Below, piece after piece: positions 19,001-27,507 of a stretch of 64,000 bases of DNA. The notes under the pieces are model-generated. The model had not been told where the DNA came from. It saw only the letters and a list, made by a program, of their open reading frames with translations, and ran no database searches. The stretch is taken from the NCBI RefSeq assembly GCF_001619955.1, contig NZ_LQQO01000034.1, positions 186,001 to 250,000 of the forward strand, read 5' to 3'. Every line of letters starts with the position of its first letter. The first letter of the stretch is position 1. The DNA is from Sphingomonas hankookensis (GTDB lineage Bacteria > Pseudomonadota > Alphaproteobacteria > Sphingomonadales > Sphingomonadaceae). The position numbers and the translations under genes were made by a program.

Positions 19001-19324
19001 GCTCTGCAGCTGCGGCAGGTCGTTCAGCACGTCACCGATCGAGACGCGGGCGGTCTGGGTCAGTTCCGCGGCCGAAACCGTGGTGATGGGAGCGGGCGAC
19101 ACGTCGTTCGGACGCGAGAGACGCGAGCCCGTTACGACGATCACGCCGTCGGTGGCAGGTTCGCCATCGGCGTTGGTGCGCGTTTCATCCTGCGGTGCGC
19201 TGAGCGAGGTGCCCGCACCGGGGGCAGCGGCACTGTCGGTGCCCTGTTGCGCCGATGCCGTACCGGCAAACAGCAACAAAGAAGAGGCCAAGGCGGTCGA
19301 TCGCGCCAGAACGGTAAACTTCAT
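16040..19324 (-). CDS. TonB-dependent outer-membrane receptor
   Basis: 1094 residues from the chosen start. A signal peptide (MKFTVLARSTALASSLLLFAGTASAQ) is followed by an acidic spacer, the plug domain from about residue 60 (VIVVTGSRLSRPNDVSPAPITTV, then GLNLLDLRGLGTARTLVLVNGRRH), and a large beta-barrel with long extracellular loops, ending in the aromatic C-terminal strand RRLYAGVTARF needed for BAM insertion. The size and NGRRHV plug match the large sphingomonad/xanthomonad receptors for sugars, peptides or siderophores; the substrate cannot be told. ATG 19324 has GGGGG just upstream. Its neighbours give no substrate clue, and the tonB gene at 58.2 kb is the only energy-transducing partner visible. 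A hairpin terminator follows. Confidence 0.93.
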   Translation of the reverse strand: MKFTVLARSTALASSLLLFAGTASAQQGTDSAAAPGAGTSLSAPQDETRTNADGEPATDGVIVVTGSRLSRPNDVSPAPITTVSAAELTQTARVSIGDVLNDLPQLQSTFSQQNSTRFLGTAGLNLLDLRGLGTARTLVLVNGRRHVASNILGGATAVDINTIPTDLLEGVDILTGGVSAVYGSDALAGVVNFRLKTNYEGLQLRAQGSITDEGDAGSYFISATGGKNFADGRGNVAISLEYARSEDFFASDRRQYRQADGFITTGIDAAGPGLNGLPNFNGVPDAIFMRDIRVGTFSDGGLVSIAGAGIGATSPAACGRDPLGRAYTCNFLFQPGGSLAQQTGTRVGIANGSAAQASAAPGGSFLGGNGNTRREGTLLQLLPQLNRYSANLIGHFDVSPAFVPYIEAKYVRVESVGLGGSGPAFFVGGTLGDIYERPRLDNPFLSAPARATLSAQLLNSVNNGINPNGSAVALTAAQQATLRAQIADGSYRFILRKNLTDLGSRREDALRETFRVVAGARGDLGSGFNYDFAVNYGEFKEQTKVLGNVDVQRLNLALDAVRDPATGRIVCGSQLNRARANAGSTPGIDFNGDAANLTADITNCQPLNPFGVGSASPEAINYILRNTTSAGKISQFNVVGSIAGDSSALFTLPGGPVQFSLGGEYRRETNFFQADPAVEAGYTFYNALATFDPPAFEVKEAFGELSIPIVKDLPLLRDLTVSGAARVSDYRGTAGRVWAYNGSVEWSPIEDLRLRANYGRAVRAPNLDEQFSAAGQNFASVSDPCSSDNIGAGTQFREANCRAAGIPASYNYRYVQTLEIRTGGNPDLLVETSDSWTYGGVYRPSYVPGLSLSVDYYNIKVDDVISAVSAQGIINNCYDTPSIENNQFCTLFQRVGAGATGPNGEEAFRIIEGSLLQSSLNFARLETRGIDANLSYTRKIGDVRVSGQVIYTHVFSNNSFLNPLQPDFANTIVGELGLPKDQVNVNIGANFGSISFDTQFRYLGKQAVGAIENTRSFQGRPPQNADDFDIQYYPDVLYIGARLGINVTDTSNFYIGVDNLTDRLPPLGATGTAAGSGIFDNIGRRLYAGVTARF

Positions 19325-19502
19325 GAAACCCCCTTTTTCGGGCCAATTAACCCTTGCCCGATTGTCGATCCCCGAAAACTCTCGGGGTCGCTGCACGCAT
19401 CAGATCGTGCATGTTCTACGATGTGAAGGGGGTTCCTGACATTTCGTTCACACTGTTACCAGTTCGCAACACTTAGCAATGTTTAGAAACACTTGTTTAT
19501 TA

Positions 19503-19525
19503 CTGTATTATTACAGCAATACAGC
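19503..19525. promoter_or_regulatory. Inverted-repeat operator candidate between receptor and proA
   Basis: CTGTATT (19503-19509) and AATACAG (19518-19524) are exact inverted half-sites with an 8-base spacer; CTGTA...TACAG also pairs at 19503-19516. The surrounding 80 bases are clearly AT-richer than the genes, as expected for a promoter. Similar half-sites with a 5-base spacer lie upstream of the RND operon at 35024. No regulator is assigned. Confidence 0.4.
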
Positions 19526-19623
19526 AGAGGTTTTGTTGGCGTAAGGCTTTCTTGCTGGACGTTGCGGTGCCCCACCCTCTACCCCGTGGACAAGGCCCCG
19601 ATGGTGACGAAAAGAGCGACGCA

Positions 19624-20880
19624 GTGACGACGACGATACAGCCGATGTTGCGCGGGTTGGGAAACGATGCCCGCACCGCCGCCCAGGCGCTCGCCACCAT
19701 GCCGACCGCCACCAAGGCCGCCGCCCTGCGGGCCGCCGCCGCCGCGATCCGCGAGGACGCCGCCCGCATCCTCGCCGCCAATGCACAGGACATTGCCGCG
19801 GCAGAGGGGAACGGCCTGTCGGGGGCAATGCTCGACCGGTTGCGGCTCGATCCCGCCCGGGTCGAGGCGATGGCGGTCGGCGTCGATGCGGTGGCGGGCC
19901 TGCGCGATCCGGTGGGCGGGGTGATCGACCGCAGCGAACGGCCCAACGGGCTGGCGCTGTCGCGGGTGCGCGTGCCGATCGGGGTAATCGGCATCATCTA
20001 TGAAAGCCGGCCCAATGTGACCGCGGACGCTGGCGCGCTGGCGGTGATGGCGGGCAATGCCGCGATCCTGCGCGGCGGGAGCGAGGCGATCCGCAGCAAC
20101 CGGGCGATCCATGCGGCGATGGCGCGGGGGCTGGCGAGTGCCGGCCTGCCCGAGGGCGCGGTGCAATTGATCCCGACGACCGATCGCGCGGCGGTGGGGG
20201 ACATGCTGCGGGCGGATGGCATGATCGACTTGATCGTACCGCGCGGAGGCAAGAGCCTGGTCGCGCGGGTGCAGGCGGAGGCGCGGGTGCCGGTGCTGGC
20301 GCATCTCGATGGCCTCAACCACAGCTATGTCGACCGCGCCGCCGATCCGACGATGGCTGAGGCCGTGGTGGTGAACGCCAAGCTGCGCCGGACCGGTGTG
20401 TGCGGCGCGACCGAGACGCTGCTGATCGACCGCGGCTATGCCGATCCGCTGCCGATCCTGTCCGGACTGATCGCCGCCGGGTGTGAGCTGCGCGGCGATG
20501 CGGAGGTTCGGGCGCTGCATCCCGCCATCCTCGAGGCGAATGACGACGACTGGGACACCGAATATCTCGACGCCATCCTGTCGGTGAAGCTGGTCGACGG
20601 GGTGGACGACGCGATCGCGCATATCGCGGCGCATGGATCGCACCATACCGATGCGATCCTTACCGAGGATGCGGCGACCGCGGAGCATTTCCTGGCGCGC
20701 GTCGATTCGGCGATCGTGATGTGGAACGCCTCGACGCAGTTTGCCGATGGCGGCGAGTTCGGGCTGGGCGCGGAGATCGGCATCGCTACCGGCCGCTTGC
20801 ACGCGCGCGGGCCGGTCGCGCTGGAGGGGCTGACGACGTACAAGTGGATCGTGCGGGGCACCGGGCAGACGCGGCCTTGA
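19624..20880 (+). CDS. proA: Glutamate-5-semialdehyde dehydrogenase (gamma-glutamyl phosphate reductase)
   Basis: Second step of proline synthesis: NADPH reduction of gamma-glutamyl phosphate. About 418 residues, matching the 417 of E. coli. Motifs seen include [38 protein letters not shown] and the catalytic cysteine in [14 protein letters not shown] near residue 258; the C-terminus has [21 protein letters not shown]. The frame is open from 19552, but family similarity starts at about the GTG 19624 (VTTTIQPML); ATG 19645 is an alternative that gives 411 residues. nadD overlaps its stop codon, so proA heads a proA-nadD-rsfS-rlmH-envC run. The partner proB is not in the window. Confidence 0.95.
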   Translation: MTTTIQPMLRGLGNDARTAAQALATMPTATKAAALRAAAAAIREDAARILAANAQDIAAAEGNGLSGAMLDRLRLDPARVEAMAVGVDAVAGLRDPVGGVIDRSERPNGLALSRVRVPIGVIGIIYESRPNVTADAGALAVMAGNAAILRGGSEAIRSNRAIHAAMARGLASAGLPEGAVQLIPTTDRAAVGDMLRADGMIDLIVPRGGKSLVARVQAEARVPVLAHLDGLNHSYVDRAADPTMAEAVVVNAKLRRTGVCGATETLLIDRGYADPLPILSGLIAAGCELRGDAEVRALHPAILEANDDDWDTEYLDAILSVKLVDGVDDAIAHIAAHGSHHTDAILTEDAATAEHFLARVDSAIVMWNASTQFADGGEFGLGAEIGIATGRLHARGPVALEGLTTYKWIVRGTGQTRP

Positions 20881-21506
20881 AGGCGAAGGCGATCGGGCTG
20901 CTCGGCGGATCGTTCAACCCGGCGCACAAGGGCCATCGCCGGGTGTCGCTGGCAGCGAAGCGTGCGCTGGCGCTGGACGAGGTGTGGTGGCTGGTGTCGC
21001 CGGGCAATCCGCTGAAGCCCGCGGCGGGCATGGCACCGCTGGCCGCGCGGCTGGCCTCGGCTGAGCGGGTGGCGCGCCACGCACCGATCCGGCCGACCGC
21101 GATCGAGCGGCGGCTGGGCACCCGCTATACCGTCGATAGCTTACGCAAATTGGTGCGGTTGTATCCGCAGCATCGCTTCATCTGGTTGATGGGCGCGGAC
21201 AATCTGGCGGAGTTCCACCGCTGGCGGGACTGGCGCGGGATCGCGCGGACGGTGGCGATTGCGGTGGTCGCGCGTCCGGGCTATGATGGACGTGCCCTCG
21301 CTAGTCCTGCGATGGGTTGGTTGCGGCGCCATGCGCGGCCCGCAGGCCAGGCGAAACGATGGACGATGTGGAGTTTGCCGGCACTGGTCCGTTTGCGCTT
21401 CCGTCCCGATCCGACGTCGGCGACCGCGATCCGCGCCGCCGACCCTGCCTGGCACCGCCGGATGATCTCGTCCGACCGGTCCGGCGCACAGGCCCCTGAA
21501 AGCTGA
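20877..21506 (+). CDS. nadD: Nicotinate-nucleotide adenylyltransferase
   Basis: Adenylates nicotinate mononucleotide in NAD synthesis; 209 residues, the usual size. The nucleotidyltransferase motif [15 protein letters not shown] lies at about 9-23, and the late TSATAIRA stands for the ISxTxIR motif; [19 protein letters not shown] is typical. The most likely start is TTG 20877, which overlaps the proA stop (TTGA), because the GGSFNP motif leaves no room for a later start. Translation is probably coupled to proA. The stop overlaps the ATG of rsfS, the classic nadD-rsfS pairing. Confidence 0.93.
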   Translation: MKAKAIGLLGGSFNPAHKGHRRVSLAAKRALALDEVWWLVSPGNPLKPAAGMAPLAARLASAERVARHAPIRPTAIERRLGTRYTVDSLRKLVRLYPQHRFIWLMGADNLAEFHRWRDWRGIARTVAIAVVARPGYDGRALASPAMGWLRRHARPAGQAKRWTMWSLPALVRLRFRPDPTSATAIRAADPAWHRRMISSDRSGAQAPES

Positions 21507-21895
21507 TGAACTTGCCGACCCCTACCGACCCGAGCGATGCGATGAACGAGACCGAAGCGCTGCATCGCATGGTGCTGGCCAGCCTCGACGACGACCAGGC
21601 GGTCGAAACGGTGTCGATCCCGCTCGCCGGCAAATCGAGCATCGCCGATTACATGGTGATCGCCAGCGGCCGGTCGAGTCGGCAGGTGGCGTCGATGGCG
21701 CAGAAGCTGGCCGAGCGGGTGAAGGCCGAATTCGGGCGTCCGTCGCGCATCGAAGGGCTGCCGACCGCCGACTGGGTGCTGATCGATACCGGCGACGTGA
21801 TCGTCCACCTGTTCCGCCCCGAAGTCCGCACTTTCTACAATCTGGAGCGGATGTGGGCGTTCGGCGATACGCTGAACCCGACCGCGCACGCCTGA
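21506..21895 (+). CDS. rsfS: Ribosomal silencing factor RsfS
   Basis: Binds L14 on the 50S subunit and blocks subunit joining under starvation. 129 residues of the RsfS/Iojap family, with the core KSSIADYMVIASGRSSRQV, the variable helix, EGLPTADWVLIDTGDVIVHLF and the terminal FYNLERMW. The ATG shares one base with the nadD stop (TGATG), so it is translationally coupled. An in-frame ATG 12 codons later (MNETEALHRM) could also start the conserved part; the upstream one is chosen because of the overlap. rlmH follows 13 bases later. Confidence 0.95.
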   Translation: MNLPTPTDPSDAMNETEALHRMVLASLDDDQAVETVSIPLAGKSSIADYMVIASGRSSRQVASMAQKLAERVKAEFGRPSRIEGLPTADWVLIDTGDVIVHLFRPEVRTFYNLERMWAFGDTLNPTAHA

Positions 21896-21908
21896 ACCGG
21901 ACCCGCCC

Positions 21909-22331
21909 GTGCTGCTGCATATCGTCGCGCGCGGGCGGATCGGGCGCAGTCCCGAGGGCGAGTTGATCGAGCGCTATCTGAAGCGCGTCAGCTGGCCGAC
22001 GAAGATCACCGAACTGCCCGATACCGGGGGCAGGATGCCGGCGGTCGATCCGGGGACGCGGATCGTGATGCTGGACGAGAAGGGCCGTGACCTGCCGTCG
22101 ATGGCGTTCGCGACGCAGCTGGGCCGCTGGCGCGACGATGGCGTGCGCGAGACGCGGTTCCTGCTGGGTGCGGCCGACGGCTTCGACGATGCGCAGCGGG
22201 AAGCGGCCGATCTGTTGCTCGCATTCGGACGGGCGACATGGCCGCATCTGATGGCGCGGGCGATGTTGGCCGAACAATTGTGGCGCGCGACCAGCATCCT
22301 CGCCGGCCACCCCTATCACCGCGAAGGATGA
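21909..22331 (+). CDS. rlmH: 23S rRNA (pseudouridine1915-N3)-methyltransferase
   Basis: SPOUT-fold methyltransferase that modifies pseudouridine 1915 in 23S rRNA helix 69. 140 residues against 155 in E. coli. The knot region FLLGAADGFDDAQR and the C-terminal signature LAEQLWRATSILAGHPYHRE are both clear. The start is GTG 21909, 13 bases after rsfS, the usual rsfS-rlmH order. Its stop overlaps the ATG of the EnvC-like gene (ATGA). Confidence 0.95.
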   Translation: MLLHIVARGRIGRSPEGELIERYLKRVSWPTKITELPDTGGRMPAVDPGTRIVMLDEKGRDLPSMAFATQLGRWRDDGVRETRFLLGAADGFDDAQREAADLLLAFGRATWPHLMARAMLAEQLWRATSILAGHPYHREG

Positions 22332-23482
22332 GGCGCGCGTTCGTCCCGATTGCCGCCCTCGCCGTGCTGGCAGGGGCGGCGGTTTGGGCGCAGGACGACC
22401 CCGTAGCGGCCGGGCGCGAACGGTTGGGTGCCGCGAAGCGCGCAGCGGTCGAGGCGGCCGCCCGGTCGAAACGGCTGGAACAGGCGGCGCGGGCGGCACA
22501 GGCAGGAGCCGAACGGACCGGTGCGGCGCAGGCAGCCCTCGCCGCGCGGATCGCGGCGGCAAAGGCAAGTCGCGCGGCGGCGCAGGCCCGCGTGGCGTTG
22601 ATCGGCGAGCTGCTCGCCAGGCGGCGTGCCGATCTGGCGGCGCGGCAGGCGCCGGTCGCGCGGCTGGTCGGCGCGTTGCAGTCGCTCGCCACGCGGCCGG
22701 CATGGCTGGCGGTGGCGCAGCCGGGGTCGACCAACGATCTGGTCCATGTCCGTGCGGTGCTGGGAACCGTCGTGCCGGCGATGCAGCAGCGCACCGCCGC
22801 GGTGCGGGCCGGGGTAACGGACGCCGCACGGCTGCGGTCGCAGGCCGGGGTCGCGCTGGCGGCGCTGGCGGCGAGCAATGCCCGGCTGGAAGGCGAGCGG
22901 CTGGCGCTGGTCCGTGCGGAGGCGGCGCAGCGGCTGCGGTCGCGCGAATTGGCTCGTGGGGCGATGGTCGAATCCGACCGCGCGATCGCGCTGGGCGAAC
23001 AGGCCCGCGACATCGTCGACCGGCTGGAGGAACTGGGCGAGGCGCGCGATACCCGTGCCGCGCTTGCCGCCCTGCCCGGCCCGCTGCCCCGCCCCGATGC
23101 CGCTGCGCCGGCGTTACCCCCGCCGGCCTACCGCCTGCCGGTCAAAGGTGCGGTCGCCAACGGCTTCGGCGAGATCAGCGACAGCGGGGTGCGTGCCCGC
23201 GGGCTGACGCTGACCGTCGCGCCCGGCGCGACCGTCGTCGCGCCCGCGCCGGGGCGGATCGCGTTCAGCAAGCGGTTTCGCGGTTATCGCCGCGTCGTGA
23301 TTCTCGACCATGGCGATGGCTGGACGACGACGGTTACCGGCCTTGCCGCCAGTGTCGGTCCGGTCGACGGCCGGGTCGTCGCCGGCACGCCCATCGGCCG
23401 CGCGCCGACGGGCGACGCGCCGCCGGTGACGATCGAACTGCGCCGCCGCGGCGTGCCGGTCGACCTGGCGGCGATGCTGTAG
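22328..23482 (+). CDS. envC: EnvC-like murein hydrolase activator (degenerate LytM/M23 domain)
   Basis: 384 residues: signal peptide (FVPIAALAVLAGAAVWAQ), a long Ala/Arg-rich coiled coil at about 25-240, a Pro-rich linker, and a C-terminal M23/LytM domain (YRLPVKGAVANGFGEI ... APAPGRIAFSKRFRGY ... VVILDHGDGWTTTVTGL). The zinc-binding HxxxD and HxH motifs of active LytM peptidases are replaced (RARGLTLT and TTVTGL), so it is likely a non-catalytic activator of amidases at the division site, as EnvC is in E. coli. ATG 22328 overlaps the rlmH stop. ctpA follows after the chemoreceptor, a usual neighbour in alphaproteobacteria. Confidence 0.88.
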   Translation: MRRAFVPIAALAVLAGAAVWAQDDPVAAGRERLGAAKRAAVEAAARSKRLEQAARAAQAGAERTGAAQAALAARIAAAKASRAAAQARVALIGELLARRRADLAARQAPVARLVGALQSLATRPAWLAVAQPGSTNDLVHVRAVLGTVVPAMQQRTAAVRAGVTDAARLRSQAGVALAALAASNARLEGERLALVRAEAAQRLRSRELARGAMVESDRAIALGEQARDIVDRLEELGEARDTRAALAALPGPLPRPDAAAPALPPPAYRLPVKGAVANGFGEISDSGVRARGLTLTVAPGATVVAPAPGRIAFSKRFRGYRRVVILDHGDGWTTTVTGLAASVGPVDGRVVAGTPIGRAPTGDAPPVTIELRRRGVPVDLAAML

Positions 23483-23566
23483 GCCAGAGCGTCAATGGCA
23501 GGGTAACCGTATATTATCCGTTGGCGTCCATACCGTACCGAACGACAGATTCGGAGGAACGGCCGC

Positions 23567-25402
23567 ATGCAATCGATCAACCGGATGGTTCTGGCGGCCA
23601 TCGCCGCAATCGTGCTGTTGGTATTGGGATCGGCCGGTGCCCGGGTCTGGTCCAACGGACGACAGGCCGATGCCCGCGCCAGCATCACGCAGGGGACCGC
23701 CCTGCTGCGCAACCACATGACCGCCGACATGATGCACGATGCGATTCGGGGCGACGTCTTGTCGGTGCTGCGCGCCACGTCGGCCGGCGATCTCGATCTG
23801 GCGGCGAACCGGCAGGCGCTGACGGACGACTCGGCGGCGTTGCGCAAGGCGCTGGCTGCCGACGCCGCCTATGCCGACGCGCCCGCCATCTCGGCACAAG
23901 CCCGCCGCATCCAGCCGCTGGTCGACGCCTATATCGCCACCGCAGAGCGCATCGCCGACGCCGCCGCGACGAATCCGGCGCGTGCCACCGCGCTTCTGCC
24001 CGGCTTTCTGGAAGCGTTCGAAAAGCTGGAGGGCGGCATGAGCACGCTGTCCGATGCGATCGAAGCGCATCTGGCCAGTGTCAGTGCCGAAGCGAACGCC
24101 ATCGCCCGGTTCGCCAACATCCTGTTGATCTTCACGACCTCCGCGACGCTTGCCGTCGTCCTCGCGATCGGCTTCGCGACCCGCCGCTTCGTCCTGTCGC
24201 CGCTGCTGGCGCTGGTCGATGCGCTGAAGCGCATGACGTCGGGCGACATGGCGGTGACCATTCCCGCCAACGACCGCCGCGACGAATTGGGCCAGCTGGC
24301 CGGTGCGACGCAGGAATTGCGCGATCAGCTGGTCGCCGCCGAACGGGCCAAGGAGGAACAGACGACGCTGATCGTCGACAGCTTCGGCACGGCGTTGACG
24401 AAGCTGGCCGAAGGCGATCTCGTCTCGCGGATCGATGCCGATCTGACCGGGCCGTTCGCCCGGATCAAGGCGGACTTCAACGCCGCCGTCGCCGCGCTCC
24501 AGTCGACGCTCGCGACCGTCACCGAGGCGGCGAGCAGCATCAACAACGGCGCCGACGACATCCGCCAGGCGTCCGACGACCTGTCGCAGCGGACCGAGCA
24601 GCAGGCCGCGAGCCTTGAGGAAACGGCGGCGGCGATGGACGAGATCACATCGACCGTGCGCGAAACCGCCGCCGGCGCCGCGCAGGCCAACCGCATCGTC
24701 AGCGAGGCGCGGGCCGAAGCCGACCAGTCGGGCGAGGTCGTCCGCCGCGCGGTGGAGGCGATGCACGGCATCGAACGCGCCTCCGCCGAGATCAGCGACA
24801 TCATCAGCGTGATCGACGGCATCTCGTTCCAGACCAATTTGCTGGCGCTGAACGCGGGGGTCGAGGCAGCGCGGGCGGGCGACGCCGGCAAGGGCTTTGC
24901 GGTCGTCGCCAGCGAAGTGCGCGCGCTGGCGCAACGCTCGGCCGATGCCGCCAAGGACGTGAAGACCCGCATCACCGCATCGTCGAGCCAGATCGGCAGC
25001 GGCGTGCAGCTGGTCGTCGAAACCGGCGATGCGCTGACCCGGATCATCAACCGGATCGGGCAGATCGACGGACTGGTCGCCAGCATCGCGGCATCGGCCG
25101 AGCGTCAGGCGACCGGCCTGCACCAGATCAACACCGCCGTGTCGGAAATGGACGGCATGACCCAGCAGAATGCGGCGATGGTCGAGGAGGCGACGGCGGC
25201 GGTGCGCAGCCTCGCTTCGGACGCCGACGGCATGGCGCGGCAGATCACCAGCTTCCGCCTGGGCGAACCCGGCCACCGCATCGCCCCGGTCCGCGCCGTC
25301 CCGGCGCCGGCTCCCCGACCGGCAACCGTCGTCCCGATGCGCCCGCAAGTTGCCGGCAACACCGCGCTGGCGGTCGTGGAGGATGACTGGTCGGCGTTCT
25401 GA
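23567..25402 (+). CDS. Methyl-accepting chemotaxis protein
   Basis: 611-residue transmembrane chemoreceptor. TM1 lies at about 7-24, a helical periplasmic sensor of about 155 residues rich in Ala/Asp follows, TM2 is at about 183-205, HAMP at about 206-258 (SPLLALVDALKRMTSGDMAV), then the signalling coiled coil with hairpin tip VIDGISFQTNLLALNAGVEA and EVRALAQRSADAAKDVK. The last residues DWSAF fit the xWxxF-type pentapeptide that tethers CheR/CheB, so it should belong to the adapting, methylated receptors. The ligand is unknown. It interrupts the envC-ctpA neighbourhood; the 84-base gap before it probably holds its own promoter. No other che gene is nearby. Confidence 0.93.
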   Translation: MQSINRMVLAAIAAIVLLVLGSAGARVWSNGRQADARASITQGTALLRNHMTADMMHDAIRGDVLSVLRATSAGDLDLAANRQALTDDSAALRKALAADAAYADAPAISAQARRIQPLVDAYIATAERIADAAATNPARATALLPGFLEAFEKLEGGMSTLSDAIEAHLASVSAEANAIARFANILLIFTTSATLAVVLAIGFATRRFVLSPLLALVDALKRMTSGDMAVTIPANDRRDELGQLAGATQELRDQLVAAERAKEEQTTLIVDSFGTALTKLAEGDLVSRIDADLTGPFARIKADFNAAVAALQSTLATVTEAASSINNGADDIRQASDDLSQRTEQQAASLEETAAAMDEITSTVRETAAGAAQANRIVSEARAEADQSGEVVRRAVEAMHGIERASAEISDIISVIDGISFQTNLLALNAGVEAARAGDAGKGFAVVASEVRALAQRSADAAKDVKTRITASSSQIGSGVQLVVETGDALTRIINRIGQIDGLVASIAASAERQATGLHQINTAVSEMDGMTQQNAAMVEEATAAVRSLASDADGMARQITSFRLGEPGHRIAPVRAVPAPAPRPATVVPMRPQVAGNTALAVVEDDWSAF

Positions 25403-25438
25403 GGATCGATCGACTTCGACGAATCGAACAAACGTCTG

Positions 25439-25520
25439 CGTCACGCCGGACTTGATCCGGAGTCCCGCTTCTCTCCAACGGTAGAAAAGAAGCGGGACCC
25501 CGGGTCGAGCCCGGGGGAAC
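25439..25520. repeat. REP-like palindrome, type A, copy 1 (reverse orientation)
   Basis: Arms GTCACGCCGGACTTGATCCGGAGTCCCGCTTC-like and GAAGCGGGACCCCGGGTCGAGCCCGG-like are reverse complements with a short central loop. Compared with the other type A copies the arm sequences are swapped, so this copy lies in the opposite orientation. It sits between the chemoreceptor stop and ctpA. Confidence 0.7.
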
Positions 25521-25667
25521 GGCTTCCTGTGATACCGGCGTCGCCCGTCGACGCCGAGCGGACCATGGCCGAACGTCACCGCCCGTTCAGCAAGACAGCG
25601 CTTTGATCGCGGCGCGAATTATCGCTAATGTGACAAACGTACCGCAGTCGAAAGCATCCAAGCGTTT

Positions 25668-27023
25668 ATGCGTAGGTCCCGTTCGTTCTTTCAGGCCACC
25701 GCCATCGTCGGTGCGCTGGCGCTGGTTCCCGTTGCCACCGGCGCGATGGCGCAGGCCGATGCCGGCAGTTTCCGCGAACTCGACAACTTCATGGACGTGT
25801 ATAATCGCGTGAAGGCGAGCTACGTCGACAAGGTCGACGACAAGACGCTGATGGAAGGCGCGATGCGCGGCATGCTGGCCGCGCTCGACCCGCATTCGAG
25901 CTATCTGGATGCGAAGGATTTCGAGAATCTGCGCATCGCCACCACCGGCAATTATTCGGGCCTTGGCCTGTCGGTCACGCTGGAGGACGGCGCGGTCAAG
26001 GTCATTACGCCCACCGAGGATACGCCGGCGGCGCGCGCCGGGATCAAGTCGGGCGATTACATCACCCATGTCGATGGCAAGCTGATCGTCGGCGGCACGC
26101 TGGATGAGGCGGTCGCGCAGATGCGCGGACCCACGGGGTCGAAGGTATCGCTGACCATCGTCCGTCCCGGTCGCGACAAGCCGATCGAGCTGACGCTGGT
26201 GCGCAGCACGATCGTGCAGAAGCCGGTGAAGTGGGAGGTCAAGGACGGCATCGGCGTCATCAACATCAACACCTTCAGCGAGACGACCGGCGCCGATACC
26301 CGCGCCGCGATCGCCGGGATCGACAAGGCGCTGGGCCACAAGCCCAAGGGCTATATCATCGACCTGCGCGACAATGGCGGCGGGCTGCTGACCCAGGCGA
26401 TCGAGGTGTCCGACACCTTCCTGGCGCGCGGCGAGATCGTGTCGCAGCGCGGGCGCGACAAGGCGGATACCGAACGCTATTTCGCCGAGGAAATGGTGCC
26501 GGGCGACCTGGCGCAGGGGCTGCCGATCATCGTGCTGACCAATCCGGGCACGGCATCGGCGTCGGAAATCGTCGCCGGCGCGTTGCAGGACCATCACCGC
26601 GCGATCGTGATGGGCGAGCGCAGCTTCGGCAAGGGATCGGTCCAGTCGATCTTCGACCTGTCGAAGAACACCGCCGTCCGCCTGACCACCGCGCGCTACC
26701 ATACGCCATCGGGCCGGTCGGTGCAGGAAGGCGGCATCGACCCCGACCTGAAGGTGCCGCAGATTTCCGACCCGGATTACAAGGACCGGCCGGTGTATCG
26801 CGAGGCCGATCTGCGCCGCCACCTCGTCAACGAGGCCGGGGTCGACGACAAGACGCTGACCGAGGATACCAAGGACGATCCGCGCTTCGCCGAAAGCGCC
26901 GAATCGCTCAAGAAGCGCGGTATCGAGGATTTTCAGCTCTATTATGCGCTCCAGACCATGGGTCGCGTCGGCCCCACCACGCGCATGGCAGCGGCGCCGG
27001 CGCCCAGGCCGGCGAAGCGCTGA
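25668..27023 (+). CDS. ctpA: Carboxy-terminal processing protease (S41 family)
   Basis: 451-residue exported serine protease. The signal peptide (RSFFQATAIVGALALVPVATGAMA) is followed by an N-terminal helical part (FMDVYNRVKASYVDKVDD), a PDZ domain at about 95-180 (GLGLSVTLEDGAVKVITP), and the S41 core with the catalytic serine in NPGTASASEIVAGALQDH and lysine in GERSFGKGSVQSIF. It cleaves periplasmic or membrane proteins at C-termini and in other species is linked to turnover of peptidoglycan hydrolases. The tail is Pro/Ala/Arg-rich. It lies downstream of envC, separated by the chemoreceptor, and dsbB starts 5 bases after its stop. Confidence 0.95.
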   Translation: MRRSRSFFQATAIVGALALVPVATGAMAQADAGSFRELDNFMDVYNRVKASYVDKVDDKTLMEGAMRGMLAALDPHSSYLDAKDFENLRIATTGNYSGLGLSVTLEDGAVKVITPTEDTPAARAGIKSGDYITHVDGKLIVGGTLDEAVAQMRGPTGSKVSLTIVRPGRDKPIELTLVRSTIVQKPVKWEVKDGIGVININTFSETTGADTRAAIAGIDKALGHKPKGYIIDLRDNGGGLLTQAIEVSDTFLARGEIVSQRGRDKADTERYFAEEMVPGDLAQGLPIIVLTNPGTASASEIVAGALQDHHRAIVMGERSFGKGSVQSIFDLSKNTAVRLTTARYHTPSGRSVQEGGIDPDLKVPQISDPDYKDRPVYREADLRRHLVNEAGVDDKTLTEDTKDDPRFAESAESLKKRGIEDFQLYYALQTMGRVGPTTRMAAAPAPRPAKR

Positions 27024-27027
27024 GCGG

Positions 27028-27507
27028 ATGCGGGCCAACGACCTGCCGCTCGCGCGCTGGATCGCGCTGCTGCTGCCGCTCACGCTGATCGCCGGCGCGC
27101 TGGCGTCGCAATATCTCGGCGGGCTGTACCCGTGCGAGATGTGCCATTGGCAGCGCTGGCCGCATTATGCCGCGATCGGCCTTGCCGCGCTGTCGTTCGT
27201 GGTGCCGCGCACGTCGGGCAAGCGGGCGCTGGTGATCCTGGCCGGGATCGCGATCCTCGTCAGCGGCGCGATCGGCGTGTTCCATGCCGGGGTCGAATAT
27301 CATTGGTGGCAGGGGATCACCGCCTGCGCCAACACGCTCGGCGCGACCGGGGGGGATTTACTGGCGGCGATCGTGCGGCAACCGGTCGTACGCTGCGACG
27401 TGCCGCAATGGACGTTGTTCGGCATTTCGCTGGCCGGATTCAACGCGATCCTTTCGATCACTGGTGCGTTGGCGGTACTGATCCTCGCGACACGGAGGCG
27501 GACATGA
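27028..27507 (+). CDS. dsbB: DsbB-family disulfide bond formation protein
   Basis: Inner-membrane protein that reoxidises DsbA with quinone; 159 residues. Four membrane spans can be drawn; the first periplasmic loop has the redox pair YPCEMCHWQRWPH and the second loop carries another pair of cysteines (ITACANTLG and VRCDVPQW), as in DsbB. ATG 27028, four bases after the ctpA stop, is preferred over the upstream in-frame ATG 26944 inside ctpA. The stop overlaps the ATG of the coq7 gene (ATGA), so ctpA-dsbB-coq7 looks like one transcript. Confidence 0.9.
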   Translation: MRANDLPLARWIALLLPLTLIAGALASQYLGGLYPCEMCHWQRWPHYAAIGLAALSFVVPRTSGKRALVILAGIAILVSGAIGVFHAGVEYHWWQGITACANTLGATGGDLLAAIVRQPVVRCDVPQWTLFGISLAGFNAILSITGALAVLILATRRRT

